DNA from: JAKBCQ01 sp021807585
GTDB lineage: Bacteria; Planctomycetota; Planctomycetia; Isosphaerales; Isosphaeraceae
Direction: 5' to 3'
DNA: 6,542 nt
NCBI GenBank assembly: GCA_027325115.1
Contig: DAHWFG010000075.1
Span: 1-6,542, forward strand
The notes below the pieces were generated by a model. That model saw only the letters and a program-made list of their open reading frames with translations. It was not told the DNA's origin and searched no databases. Below are positions 1-6,493 of the stretch, in pieces (position 1 is the first letter of the stretch; every line of letters starts with the position of its first letter). The translations under genes were made by a program, and so were the position numbers.

Positions 1-40
1 GATTCGGCGACGAAAGCTTATTCGGAATGATAAATTCGTC

Positions 41-69
41 ATATATTATGTATAAGTATAATAATATAT
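41..69. repeat. AT-rich inverted repeat left of the GC island
   Basis: ATATATTA (41-48) and TAATATAT (62-69) are perfect 8-bp inverted repeats with a 13-nt loop. In addition ATATTATG (43-50) is inverted as CATAATAT at 194-201, so an 8-bp inverted pair brackets the GC-rich island. Low sequence complexity makes chance a real possibility. Confidence 0.25.
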
Positions 70-114
70 AGCTCGAACCGACCGGGCGCCGCCGAAGTTC
101 CTCCTCGATCCGGT

Positions 115-160
115 TGCGGCGACGATTTCCGAAAGACATGAGCCGGGGATCGCCGCCGCA
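115..160 (-). other. Strong hairpin in the 3' region of the M48 transcript; possible structured RNA
   Basis: Read on the minus strand, TGCGGCGGCGAT (149-160) pairs along all 12 positions with ATCGTCGCCGCA (115-126), including one G-U pair, around a 22-nt loop. On the plus strand the same position is an A-C mismatch, so the fold favours a minus-strand RNA, the same strand as the M48 gene, whose stop codon lies about 70 nt upstream. No U-tract follows directly, so it is not a classical intrinsic terminator. It could protect the mRNA 3' end or belong to a small RNA. Confidence 0.4.
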
Positions 161-201
161 TATCGGATATCCGCGGCCGCATGTAATATATATCATAATA
201 T

Positions 202-220
202 TAATTATATGAAATAATTA
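202..220 (-). terminator. Weak AT-only hairpin just after the M48 stop codon
   Basis: TAATTAT (202-208) and ATAATTA (214-220) form a perfect 7-bp inverted repeat with a 5-nt loop, 13 nt past the M48 stop codon. The stem is pure A-T and would be unstable, so its role as a terminator is doubtful; short inverted repeats are common in such AT-rich sequence. Confidence 0.2.
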
Positions 221-232
221 TATAGGTATTTA

Positions 233-2350
233 TTAAGGCTGGGTCGAGTTAGCCGTTTTGATCGTTCGCGGCGCGGCGGCGTCGAGCGCATCGGCGTAAA
301 CGCTCAGCAAATCGGATTCGACGCGAATCGTCCGGCCGTCGGCCTGAACGCAACGCTCAAACGCCTCAATCGCAATCCGTTTCATCGCAGCGGTCGTCGA
401 AGCCAAAACATCAAGCGCCGTATCGACCGCGACGAAATCGCATGTCGATTCGTCCAAAATCGCTCCGCCGAACGTTGGAATCACCCCCTCCAAAGGCTTG
501 ATCGCACGATCGTACGCTTGCATCGCGGCCTCGGCGTTTCCCTCCGAACCTTCCCACGCGGTTCGCGAGAGGACGATCGCCAACGCCCGCGGAACGTCGT
601 CGATCGGCTTCCGCGAACCCGCACGAACGACCCCGAACGCCTGATCAAGCCGGCGAATCAGCATCCGTTTGAGCATAAACTCAAACAAATCGACGCGCCG
701 GTCGGCATAAATCAACGCATTTACGCGCTTAAAAAATTCATAATATTGAACCGGTGAAAGCGACCGAAGCGAACCGATCGCACGCAAAACGAGCGATAAC
801 CTTGCGTCTCGATCGAGCCCGTTAACCTCCGCGGCGAGCCGCGCGGTTTCATTCGATTCAACCTCGTCGATTCCATGCTTAAGGATTCGTTCTTGAATCG
901 CACGAACTTCGGGTCGATCGTCGAGCAAGATCGCGTAGACGAGCGCCCGCGCCGAATACGCGCTCCTTGACGCCGAATCGAGCGATGGCGGAACCTCGGA
1001 TCGGATCGATCGTCCCGCATCAACCGCGTCCCCCCGGCGAGCGGGATCGACGAGCCCGGCCGCGATCAAAGGGTCGATCGCTCCCGCGGCGGCCGCGGGA
1101 AACCGACCGATCGGTGGAAACCCCGCACGTCCCCCGGCCGATCCGTCGACCGACCTCGGAAATGGAAATGTCATCACATCCTGAAGACGATCATGTGAAG
1201 ATCGACGCGTCTTCGATTGCGATTCGGCGTCGTCGAGTTCAAGGCGAACGCCGGGTTCTCGATCTTCGGTTTCATCAAGGGGTTTCACCTCGGGATAAAC
1301 GCCGTCGAACGTCGGGTCAAGTTCTTTGATGCGAAGTTCAAGCGGCGGGTGTGTCGAGAAAAGCTCAACCCACCCCGATCCCGATTCGCCGAAAAACAGA
1401 TGACTCGCCTCCTCGGCGTGAGGGTTCTGGATCCGCGATCCGAATTCGAGTCCGCCGATTTTTTTGAGCGCCGACGCGAGCCCCGCGGGATTGCGCGTGA
1501 ACTGTGTCGCCGACGCGTCGGCGAGCATCTCCCGCCGCCGAGCGATCGCCGCCTTGATCAACCTGCCGAAGAGTACGCCGATCGAACCGATCGCGACAAG
1601 CGCAAGCCCGAGCAGAAGGATCGCGGGCCTCGAGTCGCCTCGCTTGCGATCGTCGTCCGAGTTCGACCGTGTCGCGATATACGGCGAATTCGCGGTGATC
1701 CGAAAGATAATCCAACCGATTGTCGATAGGATTAAGATTCCCGAGATCAGTCCCATTAATCTCAAATTTAATCGCATATCACCGTTAAGGATATGACTAA
1801 ATTCATGGCCGATTACGCCTTGTAGTTCGTCGCGGTTGAGATACCGGAGCGTCCCGCGGGTGACGGCGATCACCGCGTCTCCGGTGGTGAATCCCGCGGC
1901 GAATGCGTTGATGCTTTCTTCTTGATCAAGGATGTACACGGGAGGGACGGGAACGCTCGAGGCGATCGACATCTCCTCGACGATGTTGAGGAGTCTCCGT
2001 TCGACGAGGTCGGTCGTTTGGGGATCGACGAGGCGTCCGCCGAGTTCGAGCGCGACGGACTGTCCGCCCGCCTGAAGCGCCGCGATCTTGTACAGCGACC
2101 CTCCCGCGACGAGGGTCGAAGTCGCCGCCGCGACCGCGGCGAAAAGCTCGGGATTCCAGAGCGTCGAGACGAGGATCGGACCCGAATCGGCGACGTCGCC
2201 TCCGGTCCGTTCGGTCGCCGCGAACACGAGCGCGACGACGACGTAAACCGACACGACGATCGCCGCGATCGCGATCGCGAAATAGATGATCAACAGCGTC
2301 GTTTGCCTGCGCGCCTCGTCCTGGCGTTCAAAAAAGTTTGTCGACATCAT
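233..2350 (-). CDS. HtpX-like M48 membrane zinc metalloprotease with long C-terminal helical (TerB-like) extension
   Basis: 705 residues. A membrane-bound zinc endopeptidase of family M48, likely degrading damaged membrane proteins with its active site facing the cytoplasm. Hydrophobic segments lie near residues 18-45, 67-90, 197-217 and 243-264. The zinc motif HEFSH is at 182-186, inside GVIGHEFSHILNGDMRLN; the third ligand is E274 in RRREMLADASA, and the conserved STHPP is at 332-336. HtpX itself is about 290 residues, so everything after about 360 is extra: a Gly/Ala/Pro-rich linker (about 365-460), then helical sequence (about 465-570) containing ALVYAILLDD, LSPVQYYEFFKRVNALI and VDLFEFMLKRML, which from memory resembles the TerB-like tail of large bacterial M48 proteins, then a less recognisable C-terminus. 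LemA is encoded 59 bp upstream. The two ATGs at 2350 and 2347 cannot be separated, and neither has a Shine-Dalgarno site. The M48 assignment is firm; the tail's function is unknown. Confidence 0.95.
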   Translation of the reverse strand: MMSTNFFERQDEARRQTTLLIIYFAIAIAAIVVSVYVVVALVFAATERTGGDVADSGPILVSTLWNPELFAAVAAATSTLVAGGSLYKIAALQAGGQSVALELGGRLVDPQTTDLVERRLLNIVEEMSIASSVPVPPVYILDQEESINAFAAGFTTGDAVIAVTRGTLRYLNRDELQGVIGHEFSHILNGDMRLNLRLMGLISGILILSTIGWIIFRITANSPYIATRSNSDDDRKRGDSRPAILLLGLALVAIGSIGVLFGRLIKAAIARRREMLADASATQFTRNPAGLASALKKIGGLEFGSRIQNPHAEEASHLFFGESGSGWVELFSTHPPLELRIKELDPTFDGVYPEVKPLDETEDREPGVRLELDDAESQSKTRRSSHDRLQDVMTFPFPRSVDGSAGGRAGFPPIGRFPAAAAGAIDPLIAAGLVDPARRGDAVDAGRSIRSEVPPSLDSASRSAYSARALVYAILLDDRPEVRAIQERILKHGIDEVESNETARLAAEVNGLDRDARLSLVLRAIGSLRSLSPVQYYEFFKRVNALIYADRRVDLFEFMLKRMLIRRLDQAFGVVRAGSRKPIDDVPRALAIVLSRTAWEGSEGNAEAAMQAYDRAIKPLEGVIPTFGGAILDESTCDFVAVDTALDVLASTTAAMKRIAIEAFERCVQADGRTIRVESDLLSVYADALDAAAPRTIKTANSTQP

Positions 2351-2357
2351 ACGTCGT

Positions 2358-2385
2358 TAATTAGGAAATCTCGGAGTAGTGTCAA
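2358..2385 (-). promoter_or_regulatory. Possible M48 gene promoter with consensus -35
   Basis: A perfect TTGACA lies on the minus strand at 2380-2385. At 16-bp spacing the -10 position reads TAATTA (2358-2363), a poor match to TATAAT. If used, transcription would begin almost at the ATG at 2350, giving a leaderless message, which would fit the missing Shine-Dalgarno site. Read-through from lemA, 59 bp upstream, is the alternative. Confidence 0.25.
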
Positions 2386-2409
2386 AAATCGCCAAACCTC
2401 GACGTCCGA

Positions 2410-3036
2410 TCAGAACGCCACCTTGGGCGCCTCGCGTTCGATCTTCGATTCGATCTCGAAGAGTTGAGCCGGCTGGAAGCCCCCGAAGCCCGCGACGACG
2501 TTGTTGGGGAAAACCTCGCGTCGCGTGTTGTAAGTCATTACCGAATCGTTATACGCCTGCCGCGCGAACGCGATCTTGTTCTCGGTCGTCGCCAGTTCCT
2601 CCTGGATCATCAGCATATTTTGGTTCGCTTTGAGGTCGGGATAACTTTCGGCGACGGCGAAAAGCCTGCCGATCGCTCCCGTCAATTGTCCCTCGGCTGC
2701 GCCGAGTTCGCGCATCGCGGTCGGATCGCCGGGCTTGGCCGAGGCGTCGCGACCCGCCGATAACGCCTGATTCCGCGCCGCGATCACCCGCTCGAGCGTC
2801 TCCTGCTCGTGCTTCATGTAACCCTTCGCGGTCTCCACCAAATTCGGAATCAAATCATGCCTGCGCTTCAATTGAACGTCGATCTGGCTGAACGCGTTCA
2901 TATAACGATTTCGTAATCCAACGAGTTCGTTATAAACGCCGATCGCGCTCAGCAGAATCCCGATTCCCGCGAAGCCGATCGCCGCGACGATCGCGATCCC
3001 GATCGTCGCCGCCGATAATGCGAAAAGCATCGTCAT
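2410..3036 (-). CDS. lemA: LemA family membrane protein
   Basis: 208 residues from ATG 3036. One N-terminal hydrophobic stretch (about 8-34) anchors the protein, followed by the alpha-helical LemA domain. Family hallmarks are plain: YNELVGLRNRYMNAFSQID (35-53), HDLIPNLVETAKGYMKHE (60-77), ENKIAFARQAYNDSVMTYNT (152-171) and FPNNVVAGFGGFQ (176-188), with the usual short ending after LFEIE. The length fits the family (about 180-200), with a small Ala/Gly/Pro insert near 94-106. LemA proteins have no proven biochemical activity; they are often encoded next to HtpX-type proteases, as here, which suggests a shared role in envelope maintenance. An upstream in-frame TTG at 3039 is possible, but AAGGAG at 3044-3049 sits 7 nt before ATG 3036 and only 4 nt before the TTG, so the ATG is preferred. 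A further ATG lies at 3030. Confidence 0.95.
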   Translation of the reverse strand: MTMLFALSAATIGIAIVAAIGFAGIGILLSAIGVYNELVGLRNRYMNAFSQIDVQLKRRHDLIPNLVETAKGYMKHEQETLERVIAARNQALSAGRDASAKPGDPTAMRELGAAEGQLTGAIGRLFAVAESYPDLKANQNMLMIQEELATTENKIAFARQAYNDSVMTYNTRREVFPNNVVAGFGGFQPAQLFEIESKIEREAPKVAF

Positions 3037-3043
3037 CAATCAA

Positions 3044-3049
3044 CTCCTT
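3044..3049 (-). promoter_or_regulatory. lemA ribosome-binding site
   Basis: AAGGAG on the minus strand, 7 nt before the ATG at 3036. It decides in favour of this ATG over the in-frame TTG at 3039. Confidence 0.8.
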
Positions 3050-3064
3050 ACTTTTCATAATAAA

Positions 3065-3070
3065 AGTATA
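3065..3070 (-). promoter_or_regulatory. Candidate -10 box upstream of lemA
   Basis: TATACT on the minus strand (5 of 6 matches to TATAAT), 28 nt before the lemA start and just upstream of its ribosome-binding site. No good -35 lies at 16-18 bp; the nearest, TTCGAC at 3091-3096, gives a 20-bp spacer. Either an activator-dependent promoter or chance in an AT-rich patch. Confidence 0.3.
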
Positions 3071-3124
3071 TTCTCACTCGATTGCGTCGGGTCGAATCGA
3101 TCGAATGCAAGTTTCCGGGGCCTT

Positions 3125-3140
3125 GCGGCGATCACGCCGC
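3125..3140 (-). terminator. GC hairpin between the C45 gene and lemA
   Basis: GCGGCG (3125-3130) and CGCCGC (3135-3140) form a perfect 6-bp stem with the 4-nt loop ATCA. It lies about 80 nt past the C45 stop codon and upstream of the candidate lemA promoter, a sensible place for a terminator, but no T-run follows on the minus strand. It may only slow polymerase or protect the 3' end. Confidence 0.3.
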
Positions 3141-3218
3141 GTGCCGAGAGAGAATTCGTACGAAAGCGACGAATCTTGAGTCCGACTGCGAATTATCGCT
3201 CGTGGCGCTCCTTTGTCC

Positions 3219-5765
3219 TCAGTTCGACGCCTCACGAACGACGGCGTCCTTGTGGGTGAAGACGATCGATCGCGAACCTCCCGGGGCCGGAAAAACGACC
3301 GCCTGCGCCGGCTCGGCGCGACGATCGTCCTGGCGCGATTCGGCGTGCGTCCAGGTGGCCCAAGCGCTCAATCCCGCGTTGAGCACGAACGAATACCGCG
3401 GATTGAGCGGATTCGCCGCCGCCACGCTTACCGCCGAACGCGCCGCGGCGTATGTTTCTCCTTCAATCGTAAACGACGACGGACCGAACCGAACGGGAAA
3501 AGCCGAGACGTACTTCGCGGCGATCGCGTTCGTCGCGGGTCGGCCGATTATTATCACATGATGCGATCTAAGAACCTCCTCGGTAACGTCGCGGTCCGAA
3601 ACGATCGGCACGGTGATGTTCGTCCAACGGCGACGGATCGCGGTTTGCAAAAGATCGGCGCTTTCGCGCTGCGCCGCGCGATCGTTGAGCGTCCCGTAAA
3701 CGATCACCGCTTTGTCGGGTTCGGCCTCGAACGAATCGATCGACCAGAAACCCGTCGACCTTTCGACCGAGGCGGTTTGTTCTTTGAGGACGCGATCGAA
3801 GAATTCCGCGAGCGACGCTCCGTGCGACTTCTCGGCCGCGGCCTGGAACTCCTCGGTCGTCGCGGGTTTCCCCGCGTGCGCCCGACCGAATTCGTCCATC
3901 ATCGCGATGAACTTATCTTCACCTAACTTCTTACGCAATTCTTCCAATACGAGAACGCCTTTCCCCGCGGCGATCTCGTACCATTCGTTCGATTCGAAGT
4001 CGGTTTGTGTTTGCGCGAGCGGGATATCGCGCCCAAGCCGAACGACCGCCGTCCGATACCGCGTCCAGGGAGCGAATCGAGCGATCGCCAAGGCGCTTTC
4101 GCGTGCTTTTATGTTCATTCTTAAAGAAACAAAGGATTGTTCATGTGCGACGATCGGTTCGTAATCGGCGAACGCCGCGGCGAGCCAGATATCACGGTCG
4201 GCGGCGGGAAGGATCGTACCGCGCCAGACTGGAGACCGCGGCGTCGCGGCGACGCGGGGGACCGATGCGTCCCCTTCGCCGCGCGAACGCGACGAAGTCG
4301 AGTCGTGTGACGATAACGCCAAGTCGACGACATGACGCGGTCGACCCGAAGCGGCGGGAGGTTCGGCCGAGAGGAGGGTCCAATCGTTGGGGACGAGCGG
4401 CTCGATCGAAGGCTGGGCGAGCTTTTGAGCCGCGGTCGGCGCCCACGTACGTTCAAGAGGAGGGCCGAAGATCGCGTATGTTTTCAATTCCTTGGCCAGA
4501 TCCGACGTCGTGAACTTGGCGTCGCACGACGGATAAGCCGCGAGCGGCGGAGTCGTGAACGCCTCGAAACCGAAATCGGCGTCGATCTTCCCTTTATGTG
4601 ATTTATATAAAGAAATCCACTTAATATCACGTTCCGATGGATGAAACACGACGTTGACGGGCCGATCGTCGAGCCCGGCGATCGTCTCGAGCCGAACGTC
4701 AAGATCCTTGGCGTTGTTGCAACCCCAATAAAAGCCCTCGGTCCCCCCCGGCCATTGCTTGTCACCGCTGCGCCACAACTTGCTCTTCGTCGTGCCGAGA
4801 TCGAACATCGCGATCTCGTTCGTCTTCACGTCGCCGAGCAACCATTCATTAGTGTACATTCCATTGTTGTCTTTTTTGAGGATTTCGACCGCGGAATCGA
4901 TCGAATCCGAATATTGGAGGACGCGGCGGATTCGCGAGGCGAGCGCCTCTCCCGCGATGTCGAACCGCGTTTGCTTGATCGTCGTCTCGGCGACGAGCAA
5001 TCCGGCATCGTTCATATAATAATCCATACCGCTTTGGACGCCCCCGGGATATGTTTGCATCAGCACCCGATGACCTTGGCTCGGTTTGACGTCGAGCCAC
5101 ACGTGAAAGAACCGCACCATCGCGAGGTTGAACATCGTGATGTGGCCGAAGACGATCTTGCCGTCGGCGGTCGCGGCGCCGGTCGCGGCGAACGCGCTGC
5201 AGTGCGGCGGACCGGGACGCGCGGGAGCGGTCTGTACGGGCTCGGGAAAGCGAATTCCTTCAAGCCCGACGGGGGTCGCCGCGAGCGCCGAATCGAGAAA
5301 CGCGAGCTCGATCTCGGAATTGACGACCGCGATATCGAGGAGATCGAGCGGCCTTCCCTCGAATTTCGCCCCTCCCGCGGCGGCGCCGTCGGCGATTCCC
5401 TTCATCTCTTCAAGAAATTCTTTGTTGTAGCGACGGAGAAAGACCGCGTTGACGGTGAGACGCGCGTCGCGCCAACCCTCGCTCGGCGCCTTGACGCTCC
5501 GGAGCGACGCGAGCGAGCGAACGTAATCGGCGATCTCATCGGCCATCAGCCGACCGTGCTGATAGCCTCGCTCGTACGGCTCTCCCTCAATATGAAGCAC
5601 CACCCAGCCCGATCGCGGATAGCGATAACCCCGCCCGAAGCGTTCGATCGAGGCGGGATCGGTCGACTCTTGATTGACGTGGACGCGCTCGGGCTTCGCC
5701 GCCGCGGCGGCGGTCGTTCCCGTGATCACGATTGCCAAAGCTACAAATCTTAATGCGAAATTCAT
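3219..5765 (-). CDS. Exported C45-family Ntn-type acyltransferase/hydrolase fused to a degenerate M1-peptidase-like module
   Basis: 848 residues from ATG 5765. Residues 1-23 are a signal peptide (MNFALRF, a hydrophobic core, then an Ala run), so the protein is exported. Residues about 45-435 resemble C45/phospholipase-B-like hydrolases, which self-cleave to expose an N-terminal cysteine: an early HIEGEPYERGYQHGRLMADEI-type segment (58-78), the probable nucleophile C189 in PPHCSAFAATG, then DGKIVFGHITMFN (201-213), GGVQSGMDYYMNDAGLLVAE (242-261) and WGCNNAKDLDVRL (347-359). Residues about 521-661 resemble the helical part of M1 aminopeptidases but lack HExxH. A tail (about 684-820) has VIVYGT, HVIIIGRPATN and NPLNPRYSFVLNAG, seen from memory in other secreted hydrolases but unnamed by me. 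The substrate is unknown; amide or ester bonds are expected. The frame stays open upstream to an ATG at 5867, but a promoter and GAGGT site lie inside that extension, so 5765 is preferred. Confidence 0.9.
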   Translation of the reverse strand: MNFALRFVALAIVITGTTAAAAAKPERVHVNQESTDPASIERFGRGYRYPRSGWVVLHIEGEPYERGYQHGRLMADEIADYVRSLASLRSVKAPSEGWRDARLTVNAVFLRRYNKEFLEEMKGIADGAAAGGAKFEGRPLDLLDIAVVNSEIELAFLDSALAATPVGLEGIRFPEPVQTAPARPGPPHCSAFAATGAATADGKIVFGHITMFNLAMVRFFHVWLDVKPSQGHRVLMQTYPGGVQSGMDYYMNDAGLLVAETTIKQTRFDIAGEALASRIRRVLQYSDSIDSAVEILKKDNNGMYTNEWLLGDVKTNEIAMFDLGTTKSKLWRSGDKQWPGGTEGFYWGCNNAKDLDVRLETIAGLDDRPVNVVFHPSERDIKWISLYKSHKGKIDADFGFEAFTTPPLAAYPSCDAKFTTSDLAKELKTYAIFGPPLERTWAPTAAQKLAQPSIEPLVPNDWTLLSAEPPAASGRPRHVVDLALSSHDSTSSRSRGEGDASVPRVAATPRSPVWRGTILPAADRDIWLAAAFADYEPIVAHEQSFVSLRMNIKARESALAIARFAPWTRYRTAVVRLGRDIPLAQTQTDFESNEWYEIAAGKGVLVLEELRKKLGEDKFIAMMDEFGRAHAGKPATTEEFQAAAEKSHGASLAEFFDRVLKEQTASVERSTGFWSIDSFEAEPDKAVIVYGTLNDRAAQRESADLLQTAIRRRWTNITVPIVSDRDVTEEVLRSHHVIIIGRPATNAIAAKYVSAFPVRFGPSSFTIEGETYAAARSAVSVAAANPLNPRYSFVLNAGLSAWATWTHAESRQDDRRAEPAQAVVFPAPGGSRSIVFTHKDAVVREASN

Positions 5766-5771
5766 GATGCG

Positions 5772-5776
5772 ACCTC
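5772..5776 (-). promoter_or_regulatory. C45 gene ribosome-binding site
   Basis: GAGGT on the minus strand, 6 nt before the ATG at 5765. It supports this start, which opens directly into a signal peptide, over the longer reading frame beginning at 5867. Confidence 0.7.
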
Positions 5777-5784
5777 GATTGTCG

Positions 5785-5796
5785 TCCCGATCGGGA
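5785..5796. promoter_or_regulatory. 12-bp palindrome in the C45 gene leader
   Basis: TCCCGATCGGGA is perfectly self-complementary and lies between the -10 box and the ribosome-binding site of the C45 gene, where a dimeric repressor could act. It contains CGATCG, which is common throughout the window, so part of the match may be background. Confidence 0.3.
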
Positions 5797-5816
5797 TTCC
5801 GGTCGGCGAAGATCAG

Positions 5817-5845
5817 ATTGTATCCCGCGCGCGACTTCGATTCAA
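5817..5845 (-). promoter_or_regulatory. Sigma70-type promoter of the C45 gene
   Basis: On the minus strand, -35 TTGAAT (5840-5845) and -10 TACAAT (5817-5822) are separated by exactly 17 bp. Each box matches the consensus in at least 4 of 6 positions, including the key bases. Transcription would start near 5810 and leave a leader of about 45 nt before the ATG at 5765. The C45 gene can therefore be transcribed apart from the FHA gene. Confidence 0.6.
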
Positions 5846-5944
5846 AGTGGCGACGACGCGTGAACAACGAGAACCGGCGCGAACGAGCGAGTGAGGATCG
5901 ACGACGTCGCGGCGATCGTTCCCTCGACGTCCTTGAACCGATTT

Positions 5945-5968
5945 AATATGTGTTGTAAATCACATTTA
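5945..5968 (-). terminator. Weak hairpin at the FHA stop codon
   Basis: On the minus strand TAA-ATGTG, which includes the stop codon, can pair with CACAT-A-TTA, giving 8 bp with one bulged A and an 8-nt loop. The stem is AT-rich and no clear U-tract follows, so termination here is only a possibility. Confidence 0.2.
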
Positions 5969-6493
5969 GATATCGTCAATCGGAACAAGATCGGTATCTC
6001 CAAATGCGAAGGGGAGATCGGAGAGGCTCGAAGGATGATCGTCGTCCGATTTCACCGCGACGGGTTTGGCGGATTGAGGCTTCGCTTCGGCGCGGTCGCG
6101 CGGCTGCGGTTTAGCCGCGGCCGCGGGGGGATTGGCCCGCTTGGAAACGGGTTTGGCGGCGGAATTCGCGGCCGGACCCGCTCCGACGCTCGAACCGTTG
6201 GAATCGGTAACCTCGGCGACTCGATAAAGCAGATGAGCGATCGCGACCTCGTCGCCGACATGAATCCGCGCCTCGGTCGTTAAACGCCCGTTCACGCGTA
6301 CGCCGTTGCGGCTGCCGAGATCGAGCAAGACGAGACTCCCGTTCGTCTGTGCGAGGCAGCAATGACGCTCGGAGATCTGGGGCGATTCAATTCGCAGGTC
6401 GGATTCGGGATGACGGCCGATCAGTAAAACTTGCCGCTGCATCGCGATCGACGGCGCCGCTCCAGGAGTTAATGGAACTAATCGGGCCGGCAT
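5966..6493 (-). CDS. Small FHA-domain protein
   Basis: 175 residues. The forkhead-associated domain fills residues 3-95 and is expected to bind phosphothreonine peptides, usually partners of Ser/Thr kinases. The binding signature is intact: LLIGRHPESDLRI (R27), ISERHCCL (S41, H44), LDLGSRNGVRVNG (N63, N68) and a GDEVAIAHLLYRV strand. A flexible Ala/Lys/Pro-rich linker follows (about 103-150), then an acidic Ser/Asp tail ending DTDLVPIDDI. No kinase, secretion or other domain is attached, so it probably acts as an adaptor in the cytoplasm; no signal peptide or membrane segment is seen. The start is fixed: reading upstream in frame gives no start codon before a TGA nine codons away, and the first FHA strand begins at once (PARLVPL). 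GGAG lies 13 nt upstream, which is long for a Shine-Dalgarno site. No Ser/Thr kinase or phosphatase is present in the window. Confidence 0.93.
   Translation of the reverse strand: MPARLVPLTPGAAPSIAMQRQVLLIGRHPESDLRIESPQISERHCCLAQTNGSLVLLDLGSRNGVRVNGRLTTEARIHVGDEVAIAHLLYRVAEVTDSNGSSVGAGPAANSAAKPVSKRANPPAAAAKPQPRDRAEAKPQSAKPVAVKSDDDHPSSLSDLPFAFGDTDLVPIDDI

Larger units (their letters stand above)
1..232. other. Non-coding spacer downstream of the M48 gene
   Basis: No credible gene. Composition changes sharply: bases 1-28 GC-rich, about 29-70 AT-rich, 71-180 GC-rich, 181-232 AT-rich. A plus-strand gene converging from the left could end at the TGA at 28-30 (last codons D-S-A-T-K-A-Y-S-E), where the AT-rich stretch begins, but nine codons are too few to call. 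The GC-rich island and its hairpins are given separately. Confidence 0.6.

Noticed and set aside
1217..1729. Plus-strand frame opposite the M48 catalytic domain.
   Set aside because: Arg-rich shadow frame with no motif; the opposite strand encodes conserved M48 sequence, including E274 and STHPP.
2257..2282. Tandem GCGATCGC copies suggesting a HIP1-type repeat array.
   Set aside because: They lie inside the first membrane segment of the M48 protein (Ala/Ile-rich) and are only two overlapping octamers; the window-wide excess concerns CGATCG instead.
3082..3561. Plus-strand reading frame whose translation contains a Walker-A-like PGAGKTT.
   Set aside because: The match is antisense to the C45 tail (VVFPAPGGSRS) and arises from that sequence. 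No Walker B or P-loop fold accompanies it, and the minus-strand frame is clearly the coding one.
4641..5753. 370-codon plus-strand open frame opposite the C45 gene.
   Set aside because: It lies wholly antisense to conserved C45 sequence, including the C189 region; its translation is Arg/His/Asp-rich with no recognisable motif. Long antisense frames are usual in GC-rich genes.
5766..5867. 34-residue N-terminal extension of the C45 protein (start at 5867).
   Set aside because: The extension is rich in Arg and Asp, would bury the signal peptide, and overlaps the promoter, palindrome and ribosome-binding site.
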